From the NCBI GenBank assembly GCA_002503285.1, contig DARI01000023.1, forward strand, positions 1-53,021: a stretch of 53,021 nt of DNA. Direction: 5' to 3'. This DNA is from Euryarchaeota archaeon UBA557. GTDB lineage: Archaea; Thermoplasmatota; Poseidoniia; Poseidoniales; Thalassarchaeaceae. Shown here piece by piece: positions 1 to 9,286 of this stretch (its first letter is position 1; each line of letters starts with the position of its first letter). Below the pieces are notes generated by a model. The model saw only the letters and a program-made list of their open reading frames with translations. It was not told the DNA's origin and did no database searches. The position numbers were made by a program, and so were the translations under genes.

Positions 1-417
1 CGTTATTGCTACACCTTTTATATTTGTTAAAATTCCGGGAATCGAAATATCCTTCCATCCATTATCTTCAGTTAGTTGAATTACTTTACCATTATCTCCA
101 ACAACTACTAAATTCCCGTTTAAGTAATCTGATGATGTTAAATTTTCATTAGTAATTTGATTATTTATGTTCCAAGTTAATCCCTTATCATTACTATTCA
201 TTATTAATCCATTTCTTCCAAATGCCCACACTATTTCTCCTTCAGTAGCTATTACATTTACAATGTCCTTTTCGACATCTGAATTAACAATCTCCCATCC
301 GCTTTCTATGCTATTTTGACCTTGTACTTGCGTAGAAGTAATTAATATTATAAATATTGAAAATACAATTAAAAATGGTTTAATAGAATTTTTCGAATCA
401 AATTCGCCCATTCTCAT
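1..417 (-). CDS. secreted protein with propeller-like repeats, truncated by window edge
   Basis: An open frame of 139 codons runs from ATG at 417 (second in-frame ATG at 411) off the left edge, so the C-terminus is missing. The N-terminus has a short basic segment and then a hydrophobic stretch (FLIVFSIFIILITS, about residues 14-27), which reads as a signal peptide or anchor. The rest has short repeats of the kind seen in YCF48-like or BNR/sialidase-type propellers, for example IVWAFGRNGLIMNSNDKG followed by LTW, then VVVGDNGKVIQL. These repeats normally form an extracellular beta-propeller; the ligand is unknown. The gene diverges from purC, and a TATA-like element near 447-457 could serve both directions. 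Family assignment is by pattern only. Confidence 0.7.
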   Translation of the reverse strand, partial: MRMGEFDSKNSIKPFLIVFSIFIILITSTQVQGQNSIESGWEIVNSDVEKDIVNVIATEGEIVWAFGRNGLIMNSNDKGLTWNINNQITNENLTSSDYLNGNLVVVGDNGKVIQLTEDNGWKDISIPGILTNIKGVAIT

Positions 418-478
418 TTGTTTCCCTTAAGTCCGATTAAGAGATAGGATATAGAACCCTCGCATCGATAATTATGTC

Positions 479-1447
479 ATGAACTTGAAAAAAATCATCA
501 GTAATGTTCAAGTCCTTATTTCTTTTCAGATGTACATGGGCGAACTAATTTATGAAGGTAAAGTAAAACAAGTTTGGAGTACTGACTCTCCAGATCTAAT
601 TGAATTTAGATATACTGATCAAATTAGTGCGTTTGATCAAATAATTCCTAGTTTAATCCCTAGAAAAGGTGAATCCTTGAATCGTACTTCTGCTCATTGG
701 TTTAAGATGGTTGAAGATGCAGACATTTGTAAAACTCATGTTGTTGAAGTTAATGCGCCTGATAGAATCATAGCTAGAAAATTCGAGGTAATTAAGGAAC
801 CAGGTGCGATTCCAAGGGATGCTGAAAATGTATTTGTACCCTTAGAGGTCATATGTCGACATTATTTAGCTGGTTCTGGTTGGAGGAGATATCAGCGAGG
901 CGATGTAGGTTCAGAAGAGTTTGGTTTCGACCCAGGAATGGAGTTATATGAGGGAATTAAATTAAATCGCCCTTACCTTGAAGTATCTACTAAATTCGAA
1001 AAATTTGACAGATTATTAACTAGGGAAGAGGCATTATCTATCTCCAATATATCTGATGATGAATTCGATAGTATAATGGAAATTGTTATAAAAATTGATG
1101 AAATAATTAACAAAGAAGCCCTTTCTAGAGGATTAATTCATGTTGATGGTAAAAAAGAATTCGCTTTAGGGAAAAATAGGGAGCCAGTATTAGTTGATTC
1201 CTTCGGAACTTTGGATGAAGATAGATGGTGGGATGCAGATGCATATGATAAAGGACAAATAATTCAATTATCAAAAGAATCAGTACGTCAATATTACCTT
1301 GAATCCGGGCACCATGATGCTCTTTACAAAGCTAGAGAAACTGGTGCTATTGATCCTCCAATACCTGAGCTACCGGATAAGATTATTTCTTCAACTTCTA
1401 AGTTATATGCCGATATGTTTGAAAGATTAACAGGTAATAAGTTTTAG
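479..1447 (+). CDS. purC: phosphoribosylaminoimidazole-succinocarboxamide synthase (SAICAR synthetase)
   Basis: PurC joins aspartate to CAIR with ATP in de novo purine synthesis. Family signatures are the N-terminal LIYEGKVKQVW strand, the PRKGESLNRTSAHWF segment, VPLEVICRHYLAGSGWRRY, the substrate-contact region ending LEVSTKFEKFD, and LVDSFGTLDEDRWW near the C-terminus. At about 300 residues it matches the longer bacterial/yeast-type form. The start is uncertain. ATG 479 gives a 17-residue extension and sits about 25 bases after a TATA-like ggatatag (447-454), which would suit a leaderless transcript. In-frame ATGs at 530 and 536 fit the usual PurC N-terminus better. The 3' end lies two bases from the convergent gene at 1450. 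Confidence 0.93.
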   Translation: MNLKKIISNVQVLISFQMYMGELIYEGKVKQVWSTDSPDLIEFRYTDQISAFDQIIPSLIPRKGESLNRTSAHWFKMVEDADICKTHVVEVNAPDRIIARKFEVIKEPGAIPRDAENVFVPLEVICRHYLAGSGWRRYQRGDVGSEEFGFDPGMELYEGIKLNRPYLEVSTKFEKFDRLLTREEALSISNISDDEFDSIMEIVIKIDEIINKEALSRGLIHVDGKKEFALGKNREPVLVDSFGTLDEDRWWDADAYDKGQIIQLSKESVRQYYLESGHHDALYKARETGAIDPPIPELPDKIISSTSKLYADMFERLTGNKF

Positions 1448-1449
1448 CA

Positions 1450-2076
1450 TCATGAATGTTTCCTCATTAAAATGCCACATTCACGTCTTTCAGCTGACTT
1501 TAATAACTTAACTAAATTCTTGAATATCTCTTGAATTCCTCCATCATAAGGCTCATCTGCAGAGACTATCCATTTACCCTTCTGGATGATTATTTTTAAC
1601 TCGCCCACTTCAGCATAATTCAACCATCCCATCATTTCTAGTCCTGCGATTCCCTTATCATATCCCTTTAGGCCAAAATCTTCTTCTGATAAACCATTCA
1701 TGAGTTTATACAGCAACTCATGTAATCTGCTTTCATGATCTTCTTGGGATGTGTAAGTTAGTAGATATTTTATTGCATTGCCATCAGGAGTAGGAAATCT
1801 ACCAATCCTCTCTTTTATATTATTTTTATCTAAAGGTATGGGTGCACCTCCATCTGGTTGCCAATCCATCACTGAAATAAAAAGAATTGTTGCTTTATCC
1901 ATTTTTGGAGCCTTACTTTTTTGAAGTTTAGGAAATGACTTAATATTACTAACTAATGCTATTAATTCCTCATGTTCACCTTTAAAACTCATCTCAATTG
2001 GCTTTATGACGGTCTCTATGTCTAACTTGGTTGGGTCAAATGTATAGAATGCACTCGGTTGTATGTTCTTATTCAT
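1450..2076 (-). CDS. hypothetical protein, co-transcribed with the giant surface protein
   Basis: A 208-residue soluble protein with no signal peptide, membrane segment or recognised motif. It has a hydrophobic core strand (ATILFISVMDW) followed by a proline/glycine-rich loop, a helical middle, and a C-terminal basic helix with two cysteine-poor arginine clusters (KLLKSAERRECG). It begins 14 bases after the stop of the large surface protein upstream on the same strand, so the two are probably one transcript. A role linked to that surface protein is possible but nothing in the sequence shows it. Codon use looks like its neighbours. Confidence 0.75.
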   Translation of the reverse strand: MNKNIQPSAFYTFDPTKLDIETVIKPIEMSFKGEHEELIALVSNIKSFPKLQKSKAPKMDKATILFISVMDWQPDGGAPIPLDKNNIKERIGRFPTPDGNAIKYLLTYTSQEDHESRLHELLYKLMNGLSEEDFGLKGYDKGIAGLEMMGWLNYAEVGELKIIIQKGKWIVSADEPYDGGIQEIFKNLVKLLKSAERRECGILMRKHS

Positions 2077-2090
2077 GACATCATCTCTTT

Positions 2091-5000
2091 CTACTCGTCC
2101 CGACGGATGCGCTTCAACCTACGTTCGAAATCATCCAACATTTCATCTTCATTTACATCGTCCTTTATATCTTCTTTTATGTTAGATATTTGTTGAAATG
2201 TTTCCTCCTGATCGACAGTTGGTTTTATCTCAATTTTATCTTGCTCAGTTTCATCTATCTTGATATTAGAAATTACTTCTTTGGACTCTTTATTCAATAA
2301 AATTCTATTTTTTATTGCATTTTGAGTCATCTCTTCAAATTCTTTCATTTCTTTACGATTTTTAAGCAACCATGCTCCAGCACCAAATAATATTATTATA
2401 GTAAATGCAGTAATTAAACTCAAAGACGTAATTATATTTCTTTTATCATCAATTAATCCTCCATTAAGTACCTTTCTTATCTCATTATCTGCTTGATTTG
2501 AATCAATATCCCAAGGGAACGCACAACCAATTGTGACAACAACTTCAGATCCATCGGGAATTTCAATAGGCCTATCGAATTTAGTTTTTGGAGTAAGTAT
2601 GACTCGGGTGCTCATATCAATCTTTTTTGTAGATTCATAGCCGTCAACTTTTAGATTTATTTTACAATCTGCTTCTAATAGTTGACTGTGCCCATATCTC
2701 TCAGCAGTTATCTCAACGATCTGATTATTTCCTGTTCCAATTAAATCAATGGACGTCAAGCCAATATTCCAATTGGTTTTTCTGATGTCGAAATCTTTTT
2801 CAAATTTATCGATTTCAAAACCTTTGGAATCTAATATCCTAATTTTCAGAGTTCTCACTCCTGGCTCAGGATTCCAATTTTCTGCAGTTAAATTAATCAT
2901 TATCTCATTTTCAATATTATTTGATGAGCCCAATTTTAGATCTATTAGTTTTCCTTTATCATCTGTAAGCATAATAGTATATGAAAAAGTATTGTTTCCA
3001 GGTGCTATGGTACATGAGGAATTAATATTTCCAACAACTCCTGTTATTGAGCAATCTGTTGATCTAGAGTTTATCTGATATGAATTTAATATATATTGTA
3101 ATTTATCATCATCATTAATCGATAAATTGCCAAAGTCAATTCCATTTATCTTGGAAGGAAATATGATTCCCAACTCTGTCCATTGTAATATATTTCCTTG
3201 ATTATCTTTGATTATATCTTGATCTTCTATTATTCCATTAATTTTCATTTCCACGCTATCGCCCAAATATGAATTTATAAAAGGAGAATTACTCCATGAA
3301 AATTTACTAAATTTGGTGTCTAAGAAGATTTCTTCTTGATTGCCTCTTCCATCATATGCTAATATTCTAATTGTCTTTACGTCTCCATTCCAATCGTCTG
3401 AAGGAATTAATTTTAATGGCAATCCCAATTGTTCATTAGATGATAAAACAATTTTATCTGGGCCATAAACTTCCCACCCCTGGGGTAAACTAAGTAATTG
3501 TAATGTTATTGTTGTCGGAGAATTTCCATGATTTTTTAAAGAAACAAGGGGATATCCTCCTGATGATGATAAAATCCAAGAATCATGGTCAACCATAGAA
3601 AAATTATATGTTGCCGCAATCCTAATTGGTAATGTGATCTCAGATGTTGCACTTGAATCTCCTTCTCTTATTCTGACATGTAATTCAACAGATTTTCCAT
3701 AAAGGGCTGTTTCAGGAGCGGTAATATTTAAAATCAATTGAGCGTAACTCCCGGGTAAAATTATTGGTAAATCAAAAGGTGCTACTACTTCCCACCCATT
3801 TTCACCTACAATCCAGACCGAAACATAAGGTCTAGATTCCATATTTCCAAGCTGGACTATTGTTAACTCTACTTGAGATCCGTTTTCTGCTATCTCTAAA
3901 TTGGCATCACTCGCCATTACATTCCATGCTGGGATATGGTTTACTCCAACTTGGAAAGAAAAACTTCCTACTTCCTCTTCATTTGATATTGCATAGACCA
4001 TCACATCCATCATTGAACCAACCAGTGCCTGTTGTGGGATTTCAACATATATTTTCATTTCAATAGTATCATTCACTGGGACCTCATTTCTTGAATCATC
4101 TGATACAATCCAACCAATGCTCGAATCTCCACTAATGAGATTTAATTCTATTGAGGAAACTAATTTTATATCATCAATCATATTTCCTAAATTACGGGCA
4201 CTCACATTTACTTCAATTGTATTGCCTGGATCGATGCCATATTCATTACTAATCATTTCATCTCCATTAATTCGTGCATCTATGGACCACAAATGATCTT
4301 GCTTGGCTTGAGTTACGATTAACTTTGAATCTTGGATTAAAGGGTCCCCTATTGATTTCATTATTATCTCTATGTTGATATTGACTCTAGCAGGAGTTGA
4401 AGGGGGGAACAATATCGTAATGGGAATTGACCTCAGGCTACCTGCCTCTAGAGTTAATGGATTATTTGAAAACGTAACAATTATGCCAGGATCTGAAGTA
4501 AGATTCTGATCAAATAATACTTTATGGGACATTTCAAATGAATCTTCACCATTTCCTTGATTTTCTAGCCTTAAAATAACTAACTTTTCTTCATTTATAT
4601 CTATGTAACTCGGAACATCAGTTGGAGATGATATTGTCAATGATGCACTGTAAATTTGTAAAACTTCCAATGAAAATCTGAGGGTAACGCCAGATGAAAT
4701 ACCAGATTCACTAAATAAATGATACATTGGAGGTGAATTATGGGGCATATTAAGCATAATTTTTCCGATGCTTCTGGACCCCGGCTCGCCCTGAATAGTT
4801 ATATTTTCATTATTTGATGATACTTGTCCAGAATAATTCCAATTCCATCCATTTAATAGCATTCCCATTTCATTCAACGACCAATTTAGATGTCCTTCAT
4901 TGTTGGGAATATCGGCAGTTATTGTCCACTCTAATTCTTCTGTAGGAACTGATCTTAAATGATTTATTTCTACTGTCACTCTGGATGCGATAAATGTTAA

Positions 5001-7787
5001 TATTATTGTTTGACAAATTTCTTCTTCGTTATTGCCTACGCACATTATCAAAGGAGTATTTACTATTTCCCCATATTCTACATTACTAGGCACAATTATA
5101 TTTGCTGTCATTTCTTTAGATTCTCCAGGATTCAATATCAATGCAGCTTCTTCTTCTCCTTCGGAATTAAATAATTTTAAATCTGAGCCCCAATTTGTAT
5201 TATCCCACGAAATTGAAATTTGATTCTCTAATGCATTTCCTACATTTTCAATAATTATCCAAGTTGACGCATATTCTCCTAATAACCCATATCCTTGACT
5301 TAAGGCTGTTCCATCAGGCCCTCTCAGAGACAACCCTCTAGTTCTATTAGCCTCTATGGCAATAGTTGACTCTACACTAATATTATTATCTTGATCTAGC
5401 GATAATTTCAGTATAAGGTAACCTGAGTCAGAGCCCAATGCATCATTAGGTGCATTAACATTTATTTCAGGCTTCCAAGTACCTCCTACGTCAATTTCTA
5501 CATTTTGTAATTCTGTTCCTGACGCCGTATTCCAACTCCATCCTTGGGGTAAATTAGTTGAATCTATGGCGATACTCCATATTCCTGATAACCTACCATT
5601 TGATCTTATAGTCGGACTTACGATATTACTTTCTCCAGGATTTACTCTAATTGGATCAGTAGAAATCTCAAATGAGGCATTATATGTAGGAATTATGGAC
5701 AGAGTTTTTATTTGAAAATCATTATCATAGCGAGTTTGAGTTATATTCTTGTAAGGGTCCAACCTTAATTCAAAAATATGTTCTCCCAGATCTCCAGACC
5801 ATTCGACTTCAAAACTAGCAAATGAACCAGGGCCTGTAGGGTCTATGGGTTGTAAATTTCCCGACCTATGCCTTCCAATTTCTTCTCCATCTGCATAAAG
5901 GATGGCATCAACGCCTTCTTCCGTTATTTCAGTACCCGAATTTTCAAAGAAAGCAGTAATGGTAACTATTTCGCCAGGATCAGGGGCGTTTGGGTTAAAT
6001 TCTATACTTCTATTGTCAGTTAATGGTCTAACATCAGGCATCCCTGTGGATATTACGATATTTCCAATCGCGATATCTAATGTTGCATCACCATCTAAGT
6101 CAGCCAAAGAAGGAGTTGACCATACTCTATTACTCAATTCTAACTGATTAGCCCATTCTGAATTAATCGATGAAGATGTACCTTCTTCGCCATCAAATGC
6201 CCATAATGTCCTGCCATATGCTACTATAATTTCTTGTTCACTCTGCCCGTCAATGTCCATCCAACTTACTGCAGCTACTGCAATTTCGTCATTGGGAGTT
6301 CCACTACTTTGTTCTAAATCTCTATTCCAAACTTGGTATGGAAATGTTCCACTAACATCATGACATCCTACTTCGCCATGCCTTGCGGTCGTCGTTTGCC
6401 ACCATGTTATCCAGCATACTCTGTCGTGTATGCTGTCATTATCTGTATCGATGGCAGTAGGTGGCGCATCAGCATATCCATTTACAGAATTAAAACTCCA
6501 CAATTCTTCTCCATCACTGATTTCTAAGCCTCGATATTCTGCACCATCAGCACTGGCTGAGCCATCTGCATCAGTTGGTATGGTAATTATCATTTCTGGA
6601 ACGCTGTCAGAATCTAAATTGGCAATTATTGGACCAGGTAATCGAATATGAGGAACATCATTGTCACCATCAATATTATTCATACTTAATCCTCCGTCCC
6701 AACTAGAATCTCCGGTATCTGATTCTATTTTCCAAATCCACATCCCTCCACTGTTTGCTTCAATTGTTGTAAGTAGAATGTATGCAGTAGAATCATCAGT
6801 TTGTGCAAAAGCAGGATCCGATGGGTGACTGCCTTTATCTAGGCTAACCTGCCAAAGCGGGTTAGGTGCAATATTTGCTGGCAAGGGTAATGCTAATACT
6901 ACAGGATCATCCGTTATTTTATCAATCAATGTCAAGACTAGTTCAGCATCTCCATCTAAATCTAAATCGGCTAATAATGGCTGAGTTGTAGGTCTATGAT
7001 TTCCCAAAATATTGCTAACATATGGTCCTTCATCACTGCCAATTTGCAATGTTTCATCACTCCAAGTCCAAAGAATTTCAGACGAATGACTGCCTGCGGC
7101 CCAGCCGGTTACTGAGCAAGAAAGTCTTGGCGACCAAGCTTCAACAAATAATGATCCTCCAGCATCATATGTAACAATAATTTCTTGTTTTCCATCATTG
7201 TCAATATCTACTATAACTGGTGAAGATTTTATTTTATCAGTTGCTCCCAAATCAACTTGCCATGCCAAATCAGCATCTTCGCCTTCAATAATCCTCAAAA
7301 AACTGTGTTCGGTCCCAGATACTTCATCAGTTTGAATTATTATTATGAATAATGACTCCTCTCCACATCTTTGATTAGCTTCAATGTCTTTAGTTATTGA
7401 ATTTTCAAGATTTGCAATGGGTGTAGCAAGGGCATCAGTTCCAATTTCATAATTTCCATATTCCCAGTTAATTTTTGGATCTACTATTGATAGTAATTCT
7501 GATGCATTACTGGGATGTCCAAGCCCTGCCCCCCCTTCAGGGCCGTGAACTGGTACATCTCCTAATCTATCTCCCGTTCTACCGAATTGCGGCCATGCCT
7601 GACCTCCATCCGACCACACTTCTACCGAATTGTCTGAAGTATTGAATTTCTCTACAATCGTAATACTAAATTCATTTGAATTTATTAAAGGTGCCAAGCT
7701 TACTAATAGCATAACCAAAGCAATAACTATCGTTTTACAGATATTTCTAAAATGGTCATGTGTACTTCCGACCCTCACAGGATTCAT
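2091..7787 (-). CDS. giant cell-surface protein with FG-GAP repeats, CARDB/NEW3-like domains and C-terminal anchor
   Basis: A 1898-residue protein if started at ATG 7787. The frame extends to a TTG at 7868, but a TATA-like tgatataatatt (minus strand, 7869-7880) would place the transcript start inside that extension, so ATG 7787 is preferred. Order: signal peptide or anchor (TIVIALVMLLVSLAPL, about 18-35); five FG-GAP/VCBS-type calcium loops between about 190 and 575 (DIDNDGKQEIIV, DLDLDGDAELVL, DLDGDATLDIAI); a CARDB-like domain near 600-690 (DPGEIVTITAFFENSGTE); many Ig-like NEW3/CARDB repeats; one membrane helix near 1782-1806; and a charged cytoplasmic tail of about 90 residues. The FG-GAP part probably folds as an integrin-type propeller. 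A role in adhesion or cell-envelope architecture is inferred. Confidence 0.85.
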   Translation of the reverse strand: MNPVRVGSTHDHFRNICKTIVIALVMLLVSLAPLINSNEFSITIVEKFNTSDNSVEVWSDGGQAWPQFGRTGDRLGDVPVHGPEGGAGLGHPSNASELLSIVDPKINWEYGNYEIGTDALATPIANLENSITKDIEANQRCGEESLFIIIIQTDEVSGTEHSFLRIIEGEDADLAWQVDLGATDKIKSSPVIVDIDNDGKQEIIVTYDAGGSLFVEAWSPRLSCSVTGWAAGSHSSEILWTWSDETLQIGSDEGPYVSNILGNHRPTTQPLLADLDLDGDAELVLTLIDKITDDPVVLALPLPANIAPNPLWQVSLDKGSHPSDPAFAQTDDSTAYILLTTIEANSGGMWIWKIESDTGDSSWDGGLSMNNIDGDNDVPHIRLPGPIIANLDSDSVPEMIITIPTDADGSASADGAEYRGLEISDGEELWSFNSVNGYADAPPTAIDTDNDSIHDRVCWITWWQTTTARHGEVGCHDVSGTFPYQVWNRDLEQSSGTPNDEIAVAAVSWMDIDGQSEQEIIVAYGRTLWAFDGEEGTSSSINSEWANQLELSNRVWSTPSLADLDGDATLDIAIGNIVISTGMPDVRPLTDNRSIEFNPNAPDPGEIVTITAFFENSGTEITEEGVDAILYADGEEIGRHRSGNLQPIDPTGPGSFASFEVEWSGDLGEHIFELRLDPYKNITQTRYDNDFQIKTLSIIPTYNASFEISTDPIRVNPGESNIVSPTIRSNGRLSGIWSIAIDSTNLPQGWSWNTASGTELQNVEIDVGGTWKPEINVNAPNDALGSDSGYLILKLSLDQDNNISVESTIAIEANRTRGLSLRGPDGTALSQGYGLLGEYASTWIIIENVGNALENQISISWDNTNWGSDLKLFNSEGEEEAALILNPGESKEMTANIIVPSNVEYGEIVNTPLIMCVGNNEEEICQTIILTFIASRVTVEINHLRSVPTEELEWTITADIPNNEGHLNWSLNEMGMLLNGWNWNYSGQVSSNNENITIQGEPGSRSIGKIMLNMPHNSPPMYHLFSESGISSGVTLRFSLEVLQIYSASLTISSPTDVPSYIDINEEKLVILRLENQGNGEDSFEMSHKVLFDQNLTSDPGIIVTFSNNPLTLEAGSLRSIPITILFPPSTPARVNINIEIIMKSIGDPLIQDSKLIVTQAKQDHLWSIDARINGDEMISNEYGIDPGNTIEVNVSARNLGNMIDDIKLVSSIELNLISGDSSIGWIVSDDSRNEVPVNDTIEMKIYVEIPQQALVGSMMDVMVYAISNEEEVGSFSFQVGVNHIPAWNVMASDANLEIAENGSQVELTIVQLGNMESRPYVSVWIVGENGWEVVAPFDLPIILPGSYAQLILNITAPETALYGKSVELHVRIREGDSSATSEITLPIRIAATYNFSMVDHDSWILSSSGGYPLVSLKNHGNSPTTITLQLLSLPQGWEVYGPDKIVLSSNEQLGLPLKLIPSDDWNGDVKTIRILAYDGRGNQEEIFLDTKFSKFSWSNSPFINSYLGDSVEMKINGIIEDQDIIKDNQGNILQWTELGIIFPSKINGIDFGNLSINDDDKLQYILNSYQINSRSTDCSITGVVGNINSSCTIAPGNNTFSYTIMLTDDKGKLIDLKLGSSNNIENEIMINLTAENWNPEPGVRTLKIRILDSKGFEIDKFEKDFDIRKTNWNIGLTSIDLIGTGNNQIVEITAERYGHSQLLEADCKINLKVDGYESTKKIDMSTRVILTPKTKFDRPIEIPDGSEVVVTIGCAFPWDIDSNQADNEIRKVLNGGLIDDKRNIITSLSLITAFTIIILFGAGAWLLKNRKEMKEFEEMTQNAIKNRILLNKESKEVISNIKIDETEQDKIEIKPTVDQEETFQQISNIKEDIKDDVNEDEMLDDFERRLKRIRRDE

Positions 7788-7868
7788 ATGGGCTTCCGAA
7801 TCTTCTTGAACATTCGCACTAATTGGACTGATAGCAGTACGGTCTATGCATGTTATTGAGAATATCAA

Positions 7869-7880
7869 AATATTATATCA
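7869..7880 (-). promoter_or_regulatory. TATA-like element of the giant surface protein gene
   Basis: Read on the minus strand the bases are tgatataatatt, a good archaeal TATA-like box. A start site about 25 bases downstream (near 7848) would leave roughly 60 bases of leader before ATG 7787. Position and composition are the only evidence. Confidence 0.4.
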
Positions 7881-7929
7881 TCCGTTGTGCTTATACGATA
7901 TGTGCCAGTCGCAGACTCTACCAACCTCT

Positions 7930-7976
7930 CCTCTAGAGGCATAGCTAATGAGGGACGAGAGGATTTTCCTCTGTCC
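7930..7976. promoter_or_regulatory. palindrome and hairpin cluster between divergent promoters
   Basis: CCTCTAGAGG at 7930-7939 is a perfect ten-base palindrome. Downstream, 7953-7976 forms an inverted repeat: GGAC, a bulged G, AGAGGA, a TTT loop, TCCTCT, GTCC. The pentamer CCTCT/AGAGG occurs five times from 7925 to 7972. The cluster sits between the giant surface-protein promoter on the left and the rpo7 operon promoter (cttaaat, 7983-7989) on the right, so it may bind a regulator or form a 5' RNA structure. Confidence 0.4.
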
Positions 7977-8008
7977 TATTGGCTTAAATCTAGTTGAGTG
8001 ACTAAGTT

Positions 8009-8014
8009 GGAGGT
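8009..8014 (+). promoter_or_regulatory. strong Shine-Dalgarno site of rpo7
   Basis: GGAGGT lies seven bases before the ATG at 8022. This fixes the rpo7 start and shows that this lineage uses Shine-Dalgarno initiation for at least some leadered genes. Confidence 0.7.
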
Positions 8015-8021
8015 TTAGAAA

Positions 8022-8570
8022 ATGTACAGACTTGTAACAAGAGAAGATACTATACGTATCCCAGCAGAATACATTCGCCGTGGACGTAAATTAGAAGAGC
8101 ATATCGATGAACTGGCTCATGAAGCGTTCGAAGGCCGATTCGATGAGAATGAAAGATATACTTTAGTTACTTTCAATCATGAAACAGTAGGCAGGGGAAA
8201 AATAATCCATGGTGATGGAGCCATATATCAAAGTGTTAGATTTACTGCATTAGTATTCACAATGGAGAACAATGAAGTTGTCGATGGTGCCGTATCAGAA
8301 GTTTCGGAGTATGGAGCATTCGTAAGGATAGGTCCAATAGAAGCATTATTACACAAATCTCAGATTCTAGATGAACCTATTCAAGTTAATTTAGGTATTC
8401 GTCGTATTGAAGGCGCCCAAACAGGTAAATCACTTACTGAAGGGTCATTCGTTAGGTCAAGAATTGTTTCTAAAGCAATTAATCAAAATGACCCACGTTC
8501 AAGTAAAATTGGCCTGAACTGCAAGATGGATGGACTTGGATGCTTCGATTGGCTATCAGAGAGTGATTAA
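8022..8570 (+). CDS. rpo7: DNA-directed RNA polymerase subunit Rpo7 (RpoE')
   Basis: Rpo7 pairs with Rpo4 as the stalk of archaeal RNA polymerase and helps open the promoter and bind nascent RNA. The 182-residue length is typical. The N-terminal tip domain begins MYRLVTREDTIRIP, the usual archaeal opening. The C-terminal S1/OB domain spans about residues 82-165 and contains the classic VSEYGAFVRIGPIEALLHKSQI segment (split here: VSEYGAFVRIGP, then EALLHKSQI). It is the first gene of an operon with spt4, rps24e and rps27ae, an order known from many archaea. The ATG is confirmed by the Shine-Dalgarno site at 8009-8014. spt4 begins one base after the stop codon. Confidence 0.97.
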   Translation: MYRLVTREDTIRIPAEYIRRGRKLEEHIDELAHEAFEGRFDENERYTLVTFNHETVGRGKIIHGDGAIYQSVRFTALVFTMENNEVVDGAVSEVSEYGAFVRIGPIEALLHKSQILDEPIQVNLGIRRIEGAQTGKSLTEGSFVRSRIVSKAINQNDPRSSKIGLNCKMDGLGCFDWLSESD

Positions 8571-8571
8571 T

Positions 8572-8775
8572 ATGGTTAAAGTGCCATTTGCATGCGGAGA
8601 ATGTAATAGGATATTAGATGACGGAGTAGGACAATGTCATCATTGTCCAAATGCTCCAGTAACTACTGATTGGCAAGGATTTGTTGTAATTTTACATCCA
8701 ACTCGATCTGAAATCGCAAAAAGATTAAATGTTTCCACCCCAGGAAACTATGCATTAAAGGTTAATATTCGTTAG
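8572..8775 (+). CDS. spt4: transcription elongation factor Spt4 (RpoE'')
   Basis: A 67-residue zinc-ribbon protein that binds the NGN domain of Spt5 and supports RNA polymerase processivity. The motif CGEC at the N-terminus and CHHC about a dozen residues later form the zinc site. The following GFVVILHPTRSEIAKRLN matches the Spt4 core, in which the serine after a hydrophobic strand contacts Spt5. An in-frame ATG at 8530 lies inside rpo7 and would add 14 unrelated residues. ATG 8572, directly after the rpo7 stop, gives the standard N-terminus. The usual place between rpo7 and rps24e supports the call. Confidence 0.95.
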   Translation: MVKVPFACGECNRILDDGVGQCHHCPNAPVTTDWQGFVVILHPTRSEIAKRLNVSTPGNYALKVNIR

Positions 8776-8786
8776 GAGATGATGAT

Positions 8787-9083
8787 TTGGAAATAATTAA
8801 TAGAAAAGAAAATGCACTACTAAATAGGGTAGAAATAGAGTTCACTTTGAATCATGATAGTGAGCCAACGCCATCATTGTCTGAAATGATAAGTTTAGTA
8901 TTGAAATTAGAACCAGGCTCAAAGAAAGAATTAGTTTATATCAAAAATGTAAATACTAGATTTGGAATGCCTCAGACATCTGGATTAGCACTTATTTATG
9001 CTTCAGAAGAGAGTACAAGCATTGAACCAGATTATATCAAAACTCGACATAAGGTTCCAGAAGAATCTACGGGAGGCAATTAA
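8787..9083 (+). CDS. rps24e: 30S ribosomal protein S24e
   Basis: A 98-residue small-subunit protein found in archaea and eukaryotes. The opening MEIINRKENALLNRVEIEF and the later basic/hydrophobic strand with TRFGMPQTSGLALIYAS match S24e, including the conserved F-G-x-x-x-x-x-G-x-A-x-I-Y pattern. It starts at TTG 8787: the nearby ATGs at 8779 and 8782 are out of frame, and GGAG at 8775-8778 lies eight bases upstream. The gene sits 11 bases after spt4 and two bases before rps27ae. The DUF359 gene that often lies between spt4 and rps24e in other archaea is absent here. Confidence 0.95.
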   Translation: MEIINRKENALLNRVEIEFTLNHDSEPTPSLSEMISLVLKLEPGSKKELVYIKNVNTRFGMPQTSGLALIYASEESTSIEPDYIKTRHKVPEESTGGN

Positions 9084-9085
9084 TA

Positions 9086-9286
9086 ATGTCTGATGGAAGT
9101 CCTAATCCCCAAGCTAAACATTCAAAATATTCAATTGAAGGAGATTCTTTGGTCCGTAAGGGAGAATTTTGTCCAGAGTGTGGGCCAGGAGTATTTTTGG
9201 GAGTCCACAGTGATCGCAAGGTTTGCGGTAAATGCGGTTATTCAAATCCTCCAAAGAAATATCGCGGTTTAGATCAAGACGAATAG
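9086..9286 (+). CDS. rps27ae: 30S ribosomal protein S27ae
   Basis: A 66-residue zinc-ribbon ribosomal protein. The zinc site is CPEC (about residues 34-37) and CGKCGY (about 52-57), with the basic segment HSDRKV between them. It closes the rpo7-spt4-rps24e-rps27ae operon, starting two bases after rps24e. In many archaea kae1-bud32 follows; here transcription ends and the gene overlaps the convergent gene at 9274 by 13 bases. Confidence 0.96.
   Translation: MSDGSPNPQAKHSKYSIEGDSLVRKGEFCPECGPGVFLGVHSDRKVCGKCGYSNPPKKYRGLDQDE

Noticed and set aside
2749..6651. Several plus-strand open frames across the giant surface-protein gene
   Set aside because: They lie opposite a well-supported coding frame, have low-complexity composition, no domains and no ribosome-binding sites.
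7788..7868. N-terminal extension of the giant surface protein from TTG 7868
   Set aside because: It needs a rare start codon, lies at or upstream of the predicted transcript start, and puts 27 polar residues before the signal peptide.
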